Assembly (NCBI RefSeq): GCF_001540865.1
Contig: NC_033635.1
Span: forward strand, 5,060,617-5,124,616
DNA from: Ananas comosus
Taxonomy: Eukaryota > Streptophyta > Magnoliopsida > Poales > Bromeliaceae
DNA: 64,000 nt
Reading direction: 5' to 3'
In this document: positions 1-11,095 of the stretch, piece after piece
How positions within the stretch are numbered: the first letter of the stretch is position 1
Layout of the letters: the number at the start of each line of letters is the position of its first letter
Notes under the pieces: model-generated
Seen by the model: the letters and a program-made list of their open reading frames with translations, nothing else
Databases searched by the model: none
What the model was told of the DNA's origin: nothing
Translations under genes and position numbers: made by a program

Positions 1-1067
1 GTCCCGCCGAGCCCCATCACCTCCATCCCCTGGAACACGTTCACCACCCCGACCACCGCGCACCCGTACCCCACGAAGTGGTGGTACGACTTCCAGTACT
101 TCCTGAACCGGTGCGTCGTCTTCGGCCGGAACAGCAGCGCCGCCGACTGCAGCCCCCCCGCCACCACCGCCGCCACGCCCAGCCCCCGGTGCAGCGAGTA
201 CGTCACCCCGGGCGACGCCCTCCCCATCACCACGCCGATCGCGAAGCCGGCGGCGCCCAGCAGGTAGGCGCTCGCCTGCACCGCCGCGTGCGCGTAGAAC
301 CACGTCGGCCCCACCGAGCTGCACTGCCGCAGGTAGCGCGCCACTGCGACGCCGGCCGGCAGGAGGAGCCCCCACGACAGGGAATTCAGGACCGCGTGCG
401 CGGCCCGGAGCGTGGCGGACGCGGCGGGCGGCACCTCGGTGGCGGTGGAGACGACGTCGATGGTGGCGCGGGACGCGAGGTCGGAGGCGGCGGTGGGGTG
501 GATGGTCGGGGAGTAGCCCTGCACGTAGAGGCCGCGGTTCCAGACGTGGTGGACTCGGGTGCGGTTGGGGGACAGCTTGACGGTGGCGAAGATCTGGACG
601 CCGGCGCCGTCGCGGACTCCGTCGGGTGCGGCGGCGGCGGAGGAGGAGAGGAGGAGGTGGGTGTCGAGGGGGCGGGAGACGAGGGGGGCGGATTGGAGCT
701 TGACGGAGGGGTCGAGGACGAAGGGGAGGAGGAGGAGGGAGCCGGAGGAGGGGTCGGATAAGGCGGCGAGGGCGCGGGTGCCGGTCATGGACGGGGAGTC
801 GGGGTTGATGCCCCACGCCACCCAGCCGGAGGGGGAGATGAAGCTTCCGGAGAAGGCGACGTCGAGGGTGGCATTGCCGGGGTGGTACGTCCACGCCAAC
901 GACGCGCCCTGCGTCGGGAGGGCGATGCACTTCTCGTAGGTTCTGAGGGAAGCCGCAGTGGTGCAGCGAGCGGCATTTGCGGCATCGGCAGCGACGGTTA
1001 CGATTGGTTGTAGAGGGACAGCAAGGAGAGAAGGGAGGATGAGGAGGAGGAAGAAGAATGGTTGCAT
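1..1067 (-). CDS. Cytochrome b561 and DOMON domain-containing protein, 3' end cut by window edge
   Basis: The minus-strand frame is open from the ATG at 1067-1065 to the window edge (355 codons, no intron). Family role: a membrane protein that passes electrons from ascorbate across the plasma membrane through b haems. Seen: hydrophobic signal peptide, about residues 1-27; DOMON domain, about 40-185, with YHPGNATLDVAF, Met94 in PSMTGTRAL and His173/174 in HHVWNRG, which are the likely haem ligands by analogy with AIR12 and cellobiose dehydrogenase cytochrome domains; then a b561 core with His224 (AHAVLNSLSWG), His260 (WFYAH), His293 (YSLHRGLG) and His329/330 (KYWKSYHHFVGY). Family members are about 380-410 residues, so the last transmembrane helix and tail are probably missing beyond base 1. 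GC is very high. Unlike the paralogue at 46466, it has no intron at either position where that gene is interrupted. Family assignment is firm; the exact substrate is not known. Confidence 0.93.
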   Translation of the reverse strand, partial: MQPFFFLLLILPSLLAVPLQPIVTVAADAANAARCTTAASLRTYEKCIALPTQGASLAWTYHPGNATLDVAFSGSFISPSGWVAWGINPDSPSMTGTRALAALSDPSSGSLLLLPFVLDPSVKLQSAPLVSRPLDTHLLLSSSAAAAPDGVRDGAGVQIFATVKLSPNRTRVHHVWNRGLYVQGYSPTIHPTAASDLASRATIDVVSTATEVPPAASATLRAAHAVLNSLSWGLLLPAGVAVARYLRQCSSVGPTWFYAHAAVQASAYLLGAAGFAIGVVMGRASPGVTYSLHRGLGVAAVVAGGLQSAALLFRPKTTHRFRKYWKSYHHFVGYGCAVVGVVNVFQGMEVMGLGG

Positions 1068-1337
1068 GGCTGGTAGTAGTCGTAGTAGTAGAGTACTCGA
1101 AAGATGGATTATGGAATTTGAGATGGATGGAGAAGATCGAGTGGATTTGTTGTGTGGTATGAAGTAAGTGTGAGTTGGTGTTAGTGGGGAGGGAGGGGGG
1201 GGAGGTGAGTGCGGAATCAGTATTATGGGAATGGATGGAGAGGGAGTAATTGTTGTGGTGCTTAGCTTTGAAGGTAAGGGACACGAGTAAATGGCTTCTA
1301 TGAGTAGTAGAGGTGGGGGCTCTCTTGTATTTATATA
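1068..1337 (-). promoter_or_regulatory. 5' UTR and TATA box of the minus-strand b561/DOMON gene
   Basis: Read on the minus strand, TATATAAATAC at 1337-1327 lies about 260 bases before the ATG, in a stretch that changes sharply from AT-rich (right) to GC- and purine-rich (left). This fits a TATA box with a roughly 230-base leader. The transcription start is inferred. Confidence 0.5.
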
Positions 1338-2194
1338 TGCTGCGCCTTTTCCAACTGTTCTGTACCTCTTACTTATTAAGCAATGTTCCTTTTGCACCAA
1401 AAATAGGCCACATATATGTACTAATTTTATTAGTTTATAATTTAAATTTTTTAAAATAAATGAGTGTAAAATTTACATTCTTACTTTTGAGTGTACCAAA
1501 ACAACTATTCCATCTAACGCTTACTTTTTCTCAACTAAGTTGTATCTTTATTATTTTACTAAAAATTAAAAAAAATTAGTACACTGGGATTGTAGAGATT
1601 GGAGTCTCTTTTTGGTTGTAGACTTGTCATTTCTCTTTTTTTTAGGGCATGTTTTGATTGGCCCTTTTTTTGTTTTTTTTTAATCGTAGAATCAAAATCA
1701 AAATAAACCACTGTTTCAATTACCTCTTTTATAATCTGGCTAAAATATCAATATGAGAATTAAATCCAGCTAGGGGGAATCCAAACTTTGTTTTGAAAAT
1801 TCTCTAATTATATTTCATACTTTAGATTTGAAATTAAGTTTAAAAATATAACTTCAATTTAAATTAAAATGTAAGTTTAAATTTAGAATTTACTTTTAAA
1901 AAAAATTTTGATTTTGATTTCAACTTGAATTGAAATTTGAATTCAACCATGCCCTCTGACTTTTGAGTTATGAATTTAAGTCTAAATTCAAAGTTCCATT
2001 TTGTTTTTTATATTCAAATTGCGAACACAAATTTAAATTCAAATTTTTATTCAAATTATAAACACAGAGTGTGGATTTAAATTAAAATTGAAATTTTAAT
2101 TTTTAGATAATAATGCAAAAATTATTTTTTTACTAAATTTACTTTCCATTTTGAACTTTAATCTCAATCTTAATTTTTTTATTTGAATCTTTAT
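1338..2194. other. AT-rich intergenic DNA
   Basis: Strongly AT-rich sequence with many short AATTTAAATT-like words and no credible ORF. It may hold distal promoter elements of the left-edge gene, but no recognisable motif stands out. Confidence 0.4.
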
Positions 2195-2199
2195 TTAGT

Positions 2200-4167
2200 T
2201 GTAGTGTTCCTGGTATTTAGCGGCCTGGGTGATGTCAGCATTTGAGGTTTGTCGACACATCTGGAGACTGTTGGGACAAGTCGGGGTCGTTTGGCGCGAA
2301 ATAGACGCAAAACAGACTCAGCGCAAGGCGAGAGCAGAGTTCTAGTGTTGAGTACCGGTACCAGTGTGAGGAGTACTGGTACCCCAGTGGATTACAGGGT
2401 TGGATGCTCTCGGGTTTAATTGAATATATCCGATGTTTAGTACCGGTACCTGATGTCGAGTACCAGTATCGAGCTCGGGTATCGGTACTGCATCGGGCTG
2501 GTACCGGTACCCAGTGTGCGAGGTTGCGGGCTGAAGGCCTAAGTACCGGTATTCAAGTGGAATACCGGTACTCCAGCTGGATTTTTGAGTAGGTAAAGGG
2601 TAGCTTGGTCCTTTGCTTTGTCGGTAACTTCAACCTTATCCTCAGCCTTTATATAGCTATAGAGAGCTCAGAGAGGAGGATGTTGGTTCTACTCCCTCTC
2701 TCTCTCTAGTTGTGGGACGTAGCTCGTGGTGGAGGTCGCGACTCGGGCTCGGGTGGTTTTCGACGTCCATCCGAAGGGCCGTTCGAGCGTGTGTGCGTCG
2801 CGGTTGCACCATTGGAGGCCGAGCGAGCGCGTAGTTTCCTTCTTTCGACTTCTCGCCGTTGTTGGACGAGCTACTCAAGGTGGGTTAATATTTACCGAAA
2901 TCATCGAATTACCTCCTAAGCCTTTGCATCGTCAACATGTTATGTCTGTTTTGTTTCTGTTTGCTAGCACTCAAATTCATGAAATTTGTATGTTAGAGTA
3001 TAAAATCTGAATTTGGAGTTGAGCTAGTGTTTGTATACATGTTGGACTTGGAATTGACTTAGGAGAAAACACTCTAATCCTTCACTGTCATTTTTTTCTA
3101 AAAGTTACCAGCTTTAACTTTAGAAACTATGGTTCTTTTGTATCGCCACTGTTTGTATGCGGTGAATGCCCAGATTAGTATAGGATGAGTTTACGCTCGT
3201 GTTGGGATACCGAGCCTGTGTTACGGTAGTGTGTAGACTGCTTCATATTGTTGGGTGCCGTCGTGGTTGACGGTGGACCAGATTTTCTGTATATTGCATC
3301 AGATTGTGCCAAGGGCAGGTAGACTTTGGTTGTTAGACCAGTTAGACCTTTTGCTTTGACTACAGCCTGTGAGAGCCTGATTGAGCTCGGTAGAGACACA
3401 CTCGCACACTCGTATGGGCCGCGCCCACGAGTGCCGCTCCGGAGTCTGGCTACATAGCGTTGCGTTAATGTCGTAGCAGTCCGTTTAGGACTTTGCTCTC
3501 CACCGGCAGCCCTCGGGGTGGTGTACGGTGTAGCTTAGACATGCGGGATGGGTATTTCACCGTCCCCAGTGAGATTGGGTCAGTGAGATGCATATTATAT
3601 CTACAGATAGCTTGCATTAGTTAGCGGTAGTAGAGTGGCATGTAGCTGTAGAGTTCCTTTCAGCTTTCTTTACTATCTGTTGTGCATATTTCTGTAGACT
3701 TAGTGGATAAGCCGTTGAGGTCGGTGGCGGCACCCACTGAGGACTACTCTCTTTTGTAGCAGTTCTCATACCCAGTTGTTGACCCCTTTTTGTAGAGCCT
3801 TCGTCTGTGGCTGCTGCTGTTGCTGATTCCGACTGAGGTAAGAGAGTCACGAGTTAGAGCCATCCCTTTCCTGGTTGCCAGTTAGAGAAGCACCTTCCAC
3901 ATGTAGTTTTGGGGTGTTTTGTACATCTGGTTGTTGTCGGGGTACTCGCTGGAGCGAGTTGTGTAGTGGACTTTTTGTATGTACAGGAACCCCTCGAGGT
4001 TTTTATATATATATGCTATTTTTTTTCAGTTTAGCAACTCTTACCTTATGGTTGTATCTTGTTTTTGTTTACAGTTACAGCTATCGCTTTGTATATAGGA
4101 AAGATTCCTATATATACGACGGGTTTGTTGGCGTGCCCGGGGAAACATGATAATCCGGGGCGTGACA
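2200..4167 (+). mobile_element. Solo LTR of a Ty3/gypsy (chromovirus-type) retrotransposon
   Basis: The 1968-bp segment starts TGTAGTGTTCC and ends GGGGCGTGACA. It is flanked by a perfect 5-bp duplication TTAGT (2195-2199 and 4168-4172), as expected from an LTR integrase. There is no PBS, gag or pol beside it, so it is a solo LTR left by LTR-LTR recombination. Inside: a cluster of GTACCGGTAC-like palindromes (2350-2572), a TATA box TTTATATAG at 2648-2656, a CT-rich tract, a splice-donor-like AAG|GTGGGT at 2880, and blocks shared with the LTRs at 16541-18151, 19713-21323 and 29252-31464, including the 3' end ATAATCCGGGGCGTGACA. Short ORFs inside are chance. Confidence 0.9.
2350..2572. repeat. 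Cluster of GTACCGGTAC-type palindromes in LTR U3
   Basis: About eight copies of a 10-bp dyad, perfect (GTACCGGTAC) or with one or two changes (GTACTGGTAC, GTACCAGTAT, GTATCGGTAC), arranged as loose pairs in the 300 bp before the LTR TATA box. This is probably a promoter or enhancer block of the element. Confidence 0.7.
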
Positions 4168-4172
4168 TTAGT

Positions 4173-5022
4173 ATTGTATTTTAATTTTATGTTTAAATTT
4201 GATTTTGAATTTGAGTATGATTTTGATGTTGAATTTAAACCTAAATATTATGTTCAAAATATGAATTTAAAGTCATATTAAATTTATATTAAAATTAAAT
4301 TTAAACCTTAATTCAAATTGTAATATTAAGTTTGACTTTGAATTTAATTGTAAATTAGTTTATTATTTTGAATTGTCAACTCAATTTTCAATTTTGAATT
4401 TTTTTTTCAAAAATTATATTTTTAAATTGTGGCTTATCATGTTAAAAGTTTGACGTAAATATTTACTATTTAAGTTTCAATTTGTAAATTTACTTTTTCT
4501 ATTTGAGTTTTGAACTCAATTTTAACTTAATTTTATATTTTGAATTTTTTATTTAATATTATTTTGGATAATCAAAATTTTCTCAGTCTCCACTAAATAA
4601 GTGAAGATAGAAATCGGTTATTCCTATTACGATCATTATTCCAAATCAAACATATACGAGGATATCACTATTTTGTTTGCAATTTCAGTCTATTTTTATT
4701 TACGTTCTGAATTTGATTTCACTATATTATTTTTTTTGAATTTTTAGTTTAGGAAACTAGAGTAATATGATGAGTGCATAGCAGTTGGTTTTTAGATGAA
4801 AAATATGTAAGATTTACACTTATTTTTTAGTGTACAAACAACACTGCTGTAAACATGTAGAAAGATTCTAAATGGTTTGGTATTTTTGTAAAATAGACGT
4901 CTTTATTTCTAATTTGGCACTTAAATTTCTAAACTTAATCAAATAATTTAATAAGTCAAAGTCCTCAATCAAAATTACTAACTATACAGCCATTTTAGTC
5001 CGTTTTGTACATGCTTTTATAT
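4173..5022. other. AT-rich intergenic DNA, no gene seen
   Basis: Low-complexity AT-rich sequence continuous in character with the DNA left of the solo LTR at 2200-4167. No ORF or repeat boundary could be supported. Confidence 0.4.
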
Positions 5023-5039
5023 AACTTTACAACACAAAT

Positions 5040-5203
5040 ACCGACCGTTCTTAGAGCAAGTGGCAAAGGGCTTGATGGTTGGTACCCAAGACCCAAGTTC
5101 GAATCCTAGTTGATTCACATTTTCAGCTAAGTTTATTTCTAAATGAAATAAATGAAGCGGGTAGCGTGCTACCTATCTCTCATCAAAAAAAAAAAAAAAA
5201 AAA
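5040..5203 (+). mobile_element. tRNA-derived SINE, intact copy with 17-bp target duplication
   Basis: A 164-bp element starts near CCGACCGTTCTTAGAGC and ends in a run of over 20 A. It has a pol III A-box-like start (AGTGGCAAAGGGC) and a B-box-like GTTCGAATCC. The 17-bp repeat AACTTTACAACACAAAT flanks it exactly (5023-5039 and 5204-5220), the mark of LINE-type target-primed insertion. The same family occurs at 37021-37198 (minus), 44920-45061 (plus), and as fragments near 45846 and 53297. Confidence 0.9.
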
Positions 5204-5220
5204 AACTTTACAACACAAAT

Positions 5221-6827
5221 CTGTTAAAGAAGTCTATTAATTTTTAACATTCTAGGTATGATAATTAAGCAAACAGGAAGTGTAAGCTGAACCTATCTTC
5301 AATTTTATTGTTATTTTCATGCGTTTAAATAGAGAAAATAAATTTTATTGTGTTTTAAATTAAAAGATTTATGCAATATAGTCAACTAAAACAAAAGTGT
5401 ATTTAGTAATTTTGATTAAGAACAAAAGATAAATTTTAAAGAGTCTAATTAACTAACAAAATTAAAAGTTTCGATGCCTCTTTCCGAAAATGCTAAAAGC
5501 TCAGAGAATCTTTGTACATTTTTTTCGAACAAATAATGTAAATTTTACAACAACCATAAATAATGTAATTTTTACAACCTTATAATCCATTGACCCTAAT
5601 TTATTCCTTCTTTTGAGCCTATTACCAGTTTTCTTGGACTATAGGTAGGGATGTAGGGTTTTGGTACAAATAATAGACCTACAAGCCATTTCAGTAGAAG
5701 AGGCCATTTCGAAGTAGGCCCCTCAGCATTACAACATTCTGATTGACACCTTTGTAATTTTTAATTTTTTGTAATTGAGTAATTTTAGATAGTCGAGTTA
5801 AATATCACATAAAATTTAATGGCTCTACTTACTATTGGCATTTAACTAATTTTCAACATAATCGACTAAAACTACATACGTAGTTTCCGAATGATCAACA
5901 GTTGAGAGGGAATGTCCAAAGTGAAGGTGCAGCGACCAGTTGAAAATGATCTGTAATTGAGGGGTCTCTATACATTTTTATCCTAGGTTTTGTAATTTTG
6001 TTTAAGTTCAATTACAATTAATTAAAGGAGCTTTTCGAAAATTAAACTTCAAAAGTGAAAATTTCAAATTCGAACATCTGATTATAGTACGTAATATTAG
6101 GGAAAAGATATCCAAAAGACATTAAATGTACTCTTTTCTTAATATAGTTCATTATTGAACAGAACCTTCCCTGCAAAGTCCAAACAACTCTTAATATGAT
6201 TTTTAACATGTCATGTGGGAGGCTTTGTATTGGAAGTATGTTTGTTGTGTGCTTGGCTTTGAAGGCAAGGGTGGGTCTACTAAGCTTTGATTACATGCAC
6301 TGTTTTGGGATTGTAAATGGAGAACATGTTATCCTTATGAAAAAGTGGACATAAAAGCAATGAAAAAAAAGAAAGAGAGCATGTTTTCAGGGACAGCAAT
6401 TTGTGAGTGTCACTGGAGATTAGTGTGTGGGTAGCTTTTCAGTATTTTAACAAAATCAGATCACAAGAAAGGGTGCTAATTAAATAAAGTTCCATTAAGG
6501 TACTAGGGTTTGCTTAAACAATTAATGAGGAATGCATTCACTTCCACTGATTATTATATGCTAATGAAGGGTTTTTAAACTCCATGGCTTTAATTTCCGT
6601 CATAAACTACACTAGCTAGGAAGGTGTGTAATAAAAAGTTAGACTAGAGTGTTACCAATAGCATCAATATCTAGATGTGGGCATTTGAATTAATTATCTA
6701 TTTCATCTTCTATACTTATCTATTAATTCTCAATGATTTGTACACGTAGCATCACCACCTTCATTCTTGAAAGTGGATCCCATTTGACCACCTTTATTCC
6801 TAGGAGTGGGTCCCACTTATCAGGTTC
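5221..6827. other. Intergenic DNA, nothing recognised
   Basis: Moderately AT-rich DNA without a credible coding region, intact repeat or RNA gene. GGCTTTGAAGGCAAGGG near 6256 resembles TAGCTTTGAAGGTAAGGG near 1262 (upstream of the b561/DOMON gene), a short shared word of unknown meaning. Confidence 0.35.
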
Positions 6828-7215
6828 TTTTTTGCGTTGAGTCAATTTTTTCTTTTTCTTCATTTTTAGATTCAGTTAAGTAATATTTCTCACTTTTGAA
6901 TCAGATTTTTTATTTACCTGAAACTGAATCAGATTTTCTATTCATTTGAACTGTCTTTACATGCCAAGTTCTATTTTAGGTTCAGTTCGATTTCTTTTTT
7001 CTTCATTCTTGGGTTTGGTTCAGTAATATTTTTTTATATTTAAACCGAATTTTCTATTCACTTGAAACAGATAGATTTTCTATTCTTTTGAACCATCTTC
7101 ACCTATTAGGTTCTCTTTTCACTTCGGTCTGATTTTTTTTCCCCTTCATTTTTGGATTCGATCCAGTAATATTACCTTACCTTTGAACCGAATTTTCTAT
7201 TTGCATCTCTCTGCA
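6828..7215 (+). repeat. Tandem repeat, about 140-bp unit in three diverged copies
   Basis: The order AGGTTC – TTCATTTTTGGATTC – CAGTAATATT – GAACCGAATTTTCTATT recurs three times, at about 6828, 6975 and 7110. Copies are diverged, so the array is old. No coding content. Confidence 0.6.
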
Positions 7216-9178
7216 TTCTCACCTTCCTTGAAACGAACCGACTCTTTATATTTTGCTATTGTATTTTTGTAGTTCCATCTCATCCCTCTCAACCCCTCAT
7301 CTCTTCTCATCTCTATTTGGAAACATACATCCCCTCACCTCTTTCCATATCTTTTCAAAACGTACACCCCCTTATCTTTCCGTATCTCGCGATCATTGCA
7401 CACCCCTCCAACTACCCACATCTGTTTCCAAAATCCTAATTACCCTCTCTCTATCTTAAACTCTGTTTTTTCTTCTTCTTGTCATCCCCTCTCTCTTTAT
7501 TAATGGAGGAATTGATGCTCATGTCATTTTTGATGGAAACTGATTTTCCAACAAAGATGAAATACTCTAATCAATGAATAATTTGAGATTTCAACAATAT
7601 GAAAATCAGGTTATTTATGAAGAACTATTTTTGTGTATTTTCTCTAAAATTTATCTGAACTAATTATTAACTACTCTTTCATTATTTTTAATTTTTTTCA
7701 CATGTTATAATTATCTTGCTTCCAGGACCATAGTACTTTACTAATGGATAAAAGATTTGTTATATTTGGTTTAGATTTGTAGTTATCTAAATTGGAGTTA
7801 AATTCTAATCTAATTGGGATTGGATATAATTTAGATTTAATTTGGCATATATGAATTATAATTAGGAGTGTAATTCTAATTGAATTAGAATTAGACTCTA
7901 GTTAGGAGACATGTATTATATATACATGCTACGGCCAAGTTAATGACGCCGCGACCAAATTTGAGAAGCCATGCAAATTAATTAAGAGCATATTGGTAGA
8001 TGCATGTACGGATGGAGAAGCCGGATCTCTAATTAATTAAGTGCCTAATTAAGTCCTCTCTTGAATCCAAGAAAATCGATTCTTGGGGCTGGTGGTCACG
8101 AACACAGCGGCAGCACATATCGGTGTACTCTGTTCTTTTCTTTTCGTTTCCTGCATTAAGTTATTTTCTGAATTTATTTTTCGCCGTTCCGATTTTAACA
8201 AGATTGGATGGTATTCTTTGTATACAAACAATTGCTTACTTTTGTCCTCCATATATGAGCAAATGTTTCATGTTAACTAATTAACGAATTGTTTTGCTTA
8301 AATATTTTTGTAGTTAAACTACGTAAACAAAGCAAGCCAAACAGATGATATGAAATCACAAAAGAGGCATGTGCTTTTTTATATAACAATGAACATGGAA
8401 GAGAGAATACCACGTACTAAAAGTTCGACTTGTATTTTAAGATTTGCAGTTATCGTAGAAGTATTCATACTTTTTAATATTCTTTTCATATTATGTTTGA
8501 ATTATAAACTATTATACAATTGTTCCTGTTTTGTCTGTGCATGTTTTTTTCTTTTTTTTTTTTTGTCTTCTTTGATTCAGGCATTGGACGATGATTGCAT
8601 GTAGCATGCTTTAGTTTTCTTTTTCTTAATTCTATGCTCTTCTTATATTCTTTTTCTTCTAAAATTTTTATATTTTTTTTATCTATGTTTTGATTTTGAT
8701 TATTTAGAATTATTTTTATATTTACTCTTTAGGTAAGATAGAATTTTGACTATAACAATATTTATCCGTTACATCGTGTGGGCTACTATACTAGTTGAAC
8801 ATGATTTTACATTCAAAGAAACTAAATTTTATATGTTTTATTTATTATGCACGTATCTAATAATTAAGAAGTCTCAAAATGAGAATATTTTGATAGTTTG
8901 CAAGATGTTTTTTTGTTTAATGGTGTATAAAACTCAAATGGGTTAGATTTTGACTGTAATTTTTTTTAAAAAAAATATCTAGATCAAAATCTAAAATATC
9001 AATCTTGAATTATATATCTTAATCTTTAATTTTAGAATTTTATTTGATTTTGACTTTTCTATTTTGTTGTCGTTTGATGAAGCAGAAACTTTATTCTAAA
9101 ATTAGTGAAACTAGGTTAGCAAAGAGTTCACATGTCCAAAATATATATAATCGATTTGGATGCTCTATTAGGGGGCAA
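7216..9178. other. AT-rich intergenic DNA, no gene supported
   Basis: Pyrimidine-rich at 7250-7480, then very AT-rich with long T runs. Short open frames show no family signature. Nothing else recognised. Confidence 0.35.
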
Positions 9179-9620
9179 GCATCTTCGGTTCGGTTCGGTT
9201 TTTAGCAGTTTTTTTAAAAACTAAACCAAACCAAATTAGAAGCATAAAACCGAACTGCACCGAACCAAAATAATTCGGTTGGTTCTATTTGGTTTAATTT
9301 GATTTCAATAAAATATTTTTGTTTGATATAAATCATTTTAAATTATTAAAAATAAAATATAACCATGGCTAATTTTATATTAAATTTATTAATCTAAAGG
9401 TAATAATAATCAATATCTCTAATTATTTAATTATTATTCAAGATCAATAAAAATTACTTTAAATGTGAGGCTAATTTATCTTAAAATGCCAAAAATTTTG
9501 ATTAATTCGGTTTTTATGGCTTTTAATTTTTAAAATTGAACTAAACTGAATTATATGTTAAACTGAACTGAACAAACAAATTTTGGTTGGTCCGGTTCGG
9601 TAATTCAGTTTGAACCCAAT
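9179..9620. repeat. GGTTCGGTTCGG-edged repeat element (probable non-autonomous transposon)
   Basis: The left part holds TTCGGTTCGGTTCGG and several AACCGAACTGCACCGAACC-type inverted words. The right part ends with GGTCCGGTTCGGTAATTC. The AT-rich middle and GGTTCGG-rich edges look like a short plant DNA-transposon derivative, but no clean target duplication could be fixed. Confidence 0.35.
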
Positions 9621-10347
9621 AAAGCTCACCTCCAGATGCCTTAACATGAAAAAGTTCGCAGTAAGCTGATCTTTTAGGCCCTGTTTGGGAGCCTTAATAT
9701 AATAGAATACTTGTTCAAACCAGAACTTTGGATTAATATTGTATGTTTTTTCATAAATTTTTTTTGACAACTTTTATAGAATTATACAATACAATGAAAT
9801 AATAGGGGCGGCAACTAGCTGAGCTTGAGCGAGCTTATTTCATCTCAAACTTGGGTTAAAATTTTTTTTGAGCTTAAGTTTAAAATTAATTCAAGCCTAG
9901 CCTAAATTCGAGTCGAAAAGCGTGAGATGAGTCTCGATAGAGTTAAGATGATACAACAGACAAACCGTGGCTTCCTGACTGATGATTCTTGTGGGTGCAG
10001 CATGCCTCCCCACAAAGTCAATTAAAAGCAAAACAAGTCTGTGAGTGTGTTTGAGACTGATTTAAAATAATCATATATATAAAAATATAATAGGACTAAA
10101 TCTTTAAATATGATAATAGCATTTTTGGCGATGGCCGAGCGAAAAAGGACTAAAGTAGTTATATAATGGATGATATCCCTAAGAAGTGGGGTATTACAGT
10201 TATAATTTTTGTCCGGCTAAAATGCATCCTTTGGTACTTTCCCTTCCTTTTCTTTAAATTTGTTAAAAATAATTTATTATATCTCCCTAAAATAAAAAAA
10301 TATAATACCTAACTCATCATTGTTACTATTCCGCTATTATTTTTTAG
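9621..10347. other. Intergenic DNA, nothing recognised
   Basis: AT-rich non-coding sequence. Near 9678 GGCCCTGTTTGGGAGCC resembles the edge of a PIF/Harbinger-type MITE, but no partner end was found. Confidence 0.3.
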
Positions 10348-11064
10348 GGTTAATTGCATACACGTCCTTGCAAATATAGTGAATTACAGATATATCCCTG
10401 CAAAGTTCAATTTTTATAAGTTGTCCCTACAAAAATCCTAATGTATTCAGATATGTCCATGCCGTTAGTTTTCGTTAGAGAAATTTTGTTAACCACAATT
10501 AAAATACTTAACCATGATTAATTAATGAGGTGAATTTACAATTTTACCCCTTTCTTCTTCCTCTCCTTTTTTCTCTTTCCTCTTCTTCGTCGTCGGCGAA
10601 CCCGACCCCGACCTCGCCGACCTCGACCTCGCCGCGACGGCGAACCCTTTTCCTCTTCCTCTTCCCCCTTATTCTTCCTCTCCCTCTTCCTCTTCCCTCT
10701 TCTTTGTTGCCAGCGAACCTGACCTCGACCTCGCTGCGGCGGCGAACCCTCTCCCTCTTCCCTCTTCCTCTCCATCTTCCTCTTCCTCTTCCCTCTTCTT
10801 CGTCGCCGGCAAACCCGACCCCGACCTCGCCGACCTCGACCTCGCCGCGGCGGCAAATCCTCTCCCTCTTCCTCTTCCCTTTCTCCCTTCTTCTTTCTCT
10901 CCCTCTTCCTCTTCCCTCTTCTTCGTCATCGACGAATCCGACCTTGACCTCACTGAAGCGCCACCAATGCCGCCGACGCCGACCTCCCCCTTACCCCCTT
11001 GCCTGCGCACCCTTCCTTCGCTTTCTTCTCCTCCGACTTCGTTGAGGCTGCACCTTGACTTTTC

Positions 11065-11095
<31 letters not shown>

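Noticed and set aside
78..761. Plus-strand ORF opposite the left-edge gene
   Set aside because: An antisense shadow of the GC-rich b561/DOMON coding sequence. The peptide is low-complexity Arg/Gly/Pro.
5051..5120. tRNA gene (B-box-like GTTCGAATCC)
   Set aside because: The sequence belongs to a SINE with poly-A tail and flanking duplication, and no cloverleaf is complete.
9558..9770. Minus-strand 70-codon ORF
   Set aside because: AT-rich, overlaps a repeat edge and has no family signal.
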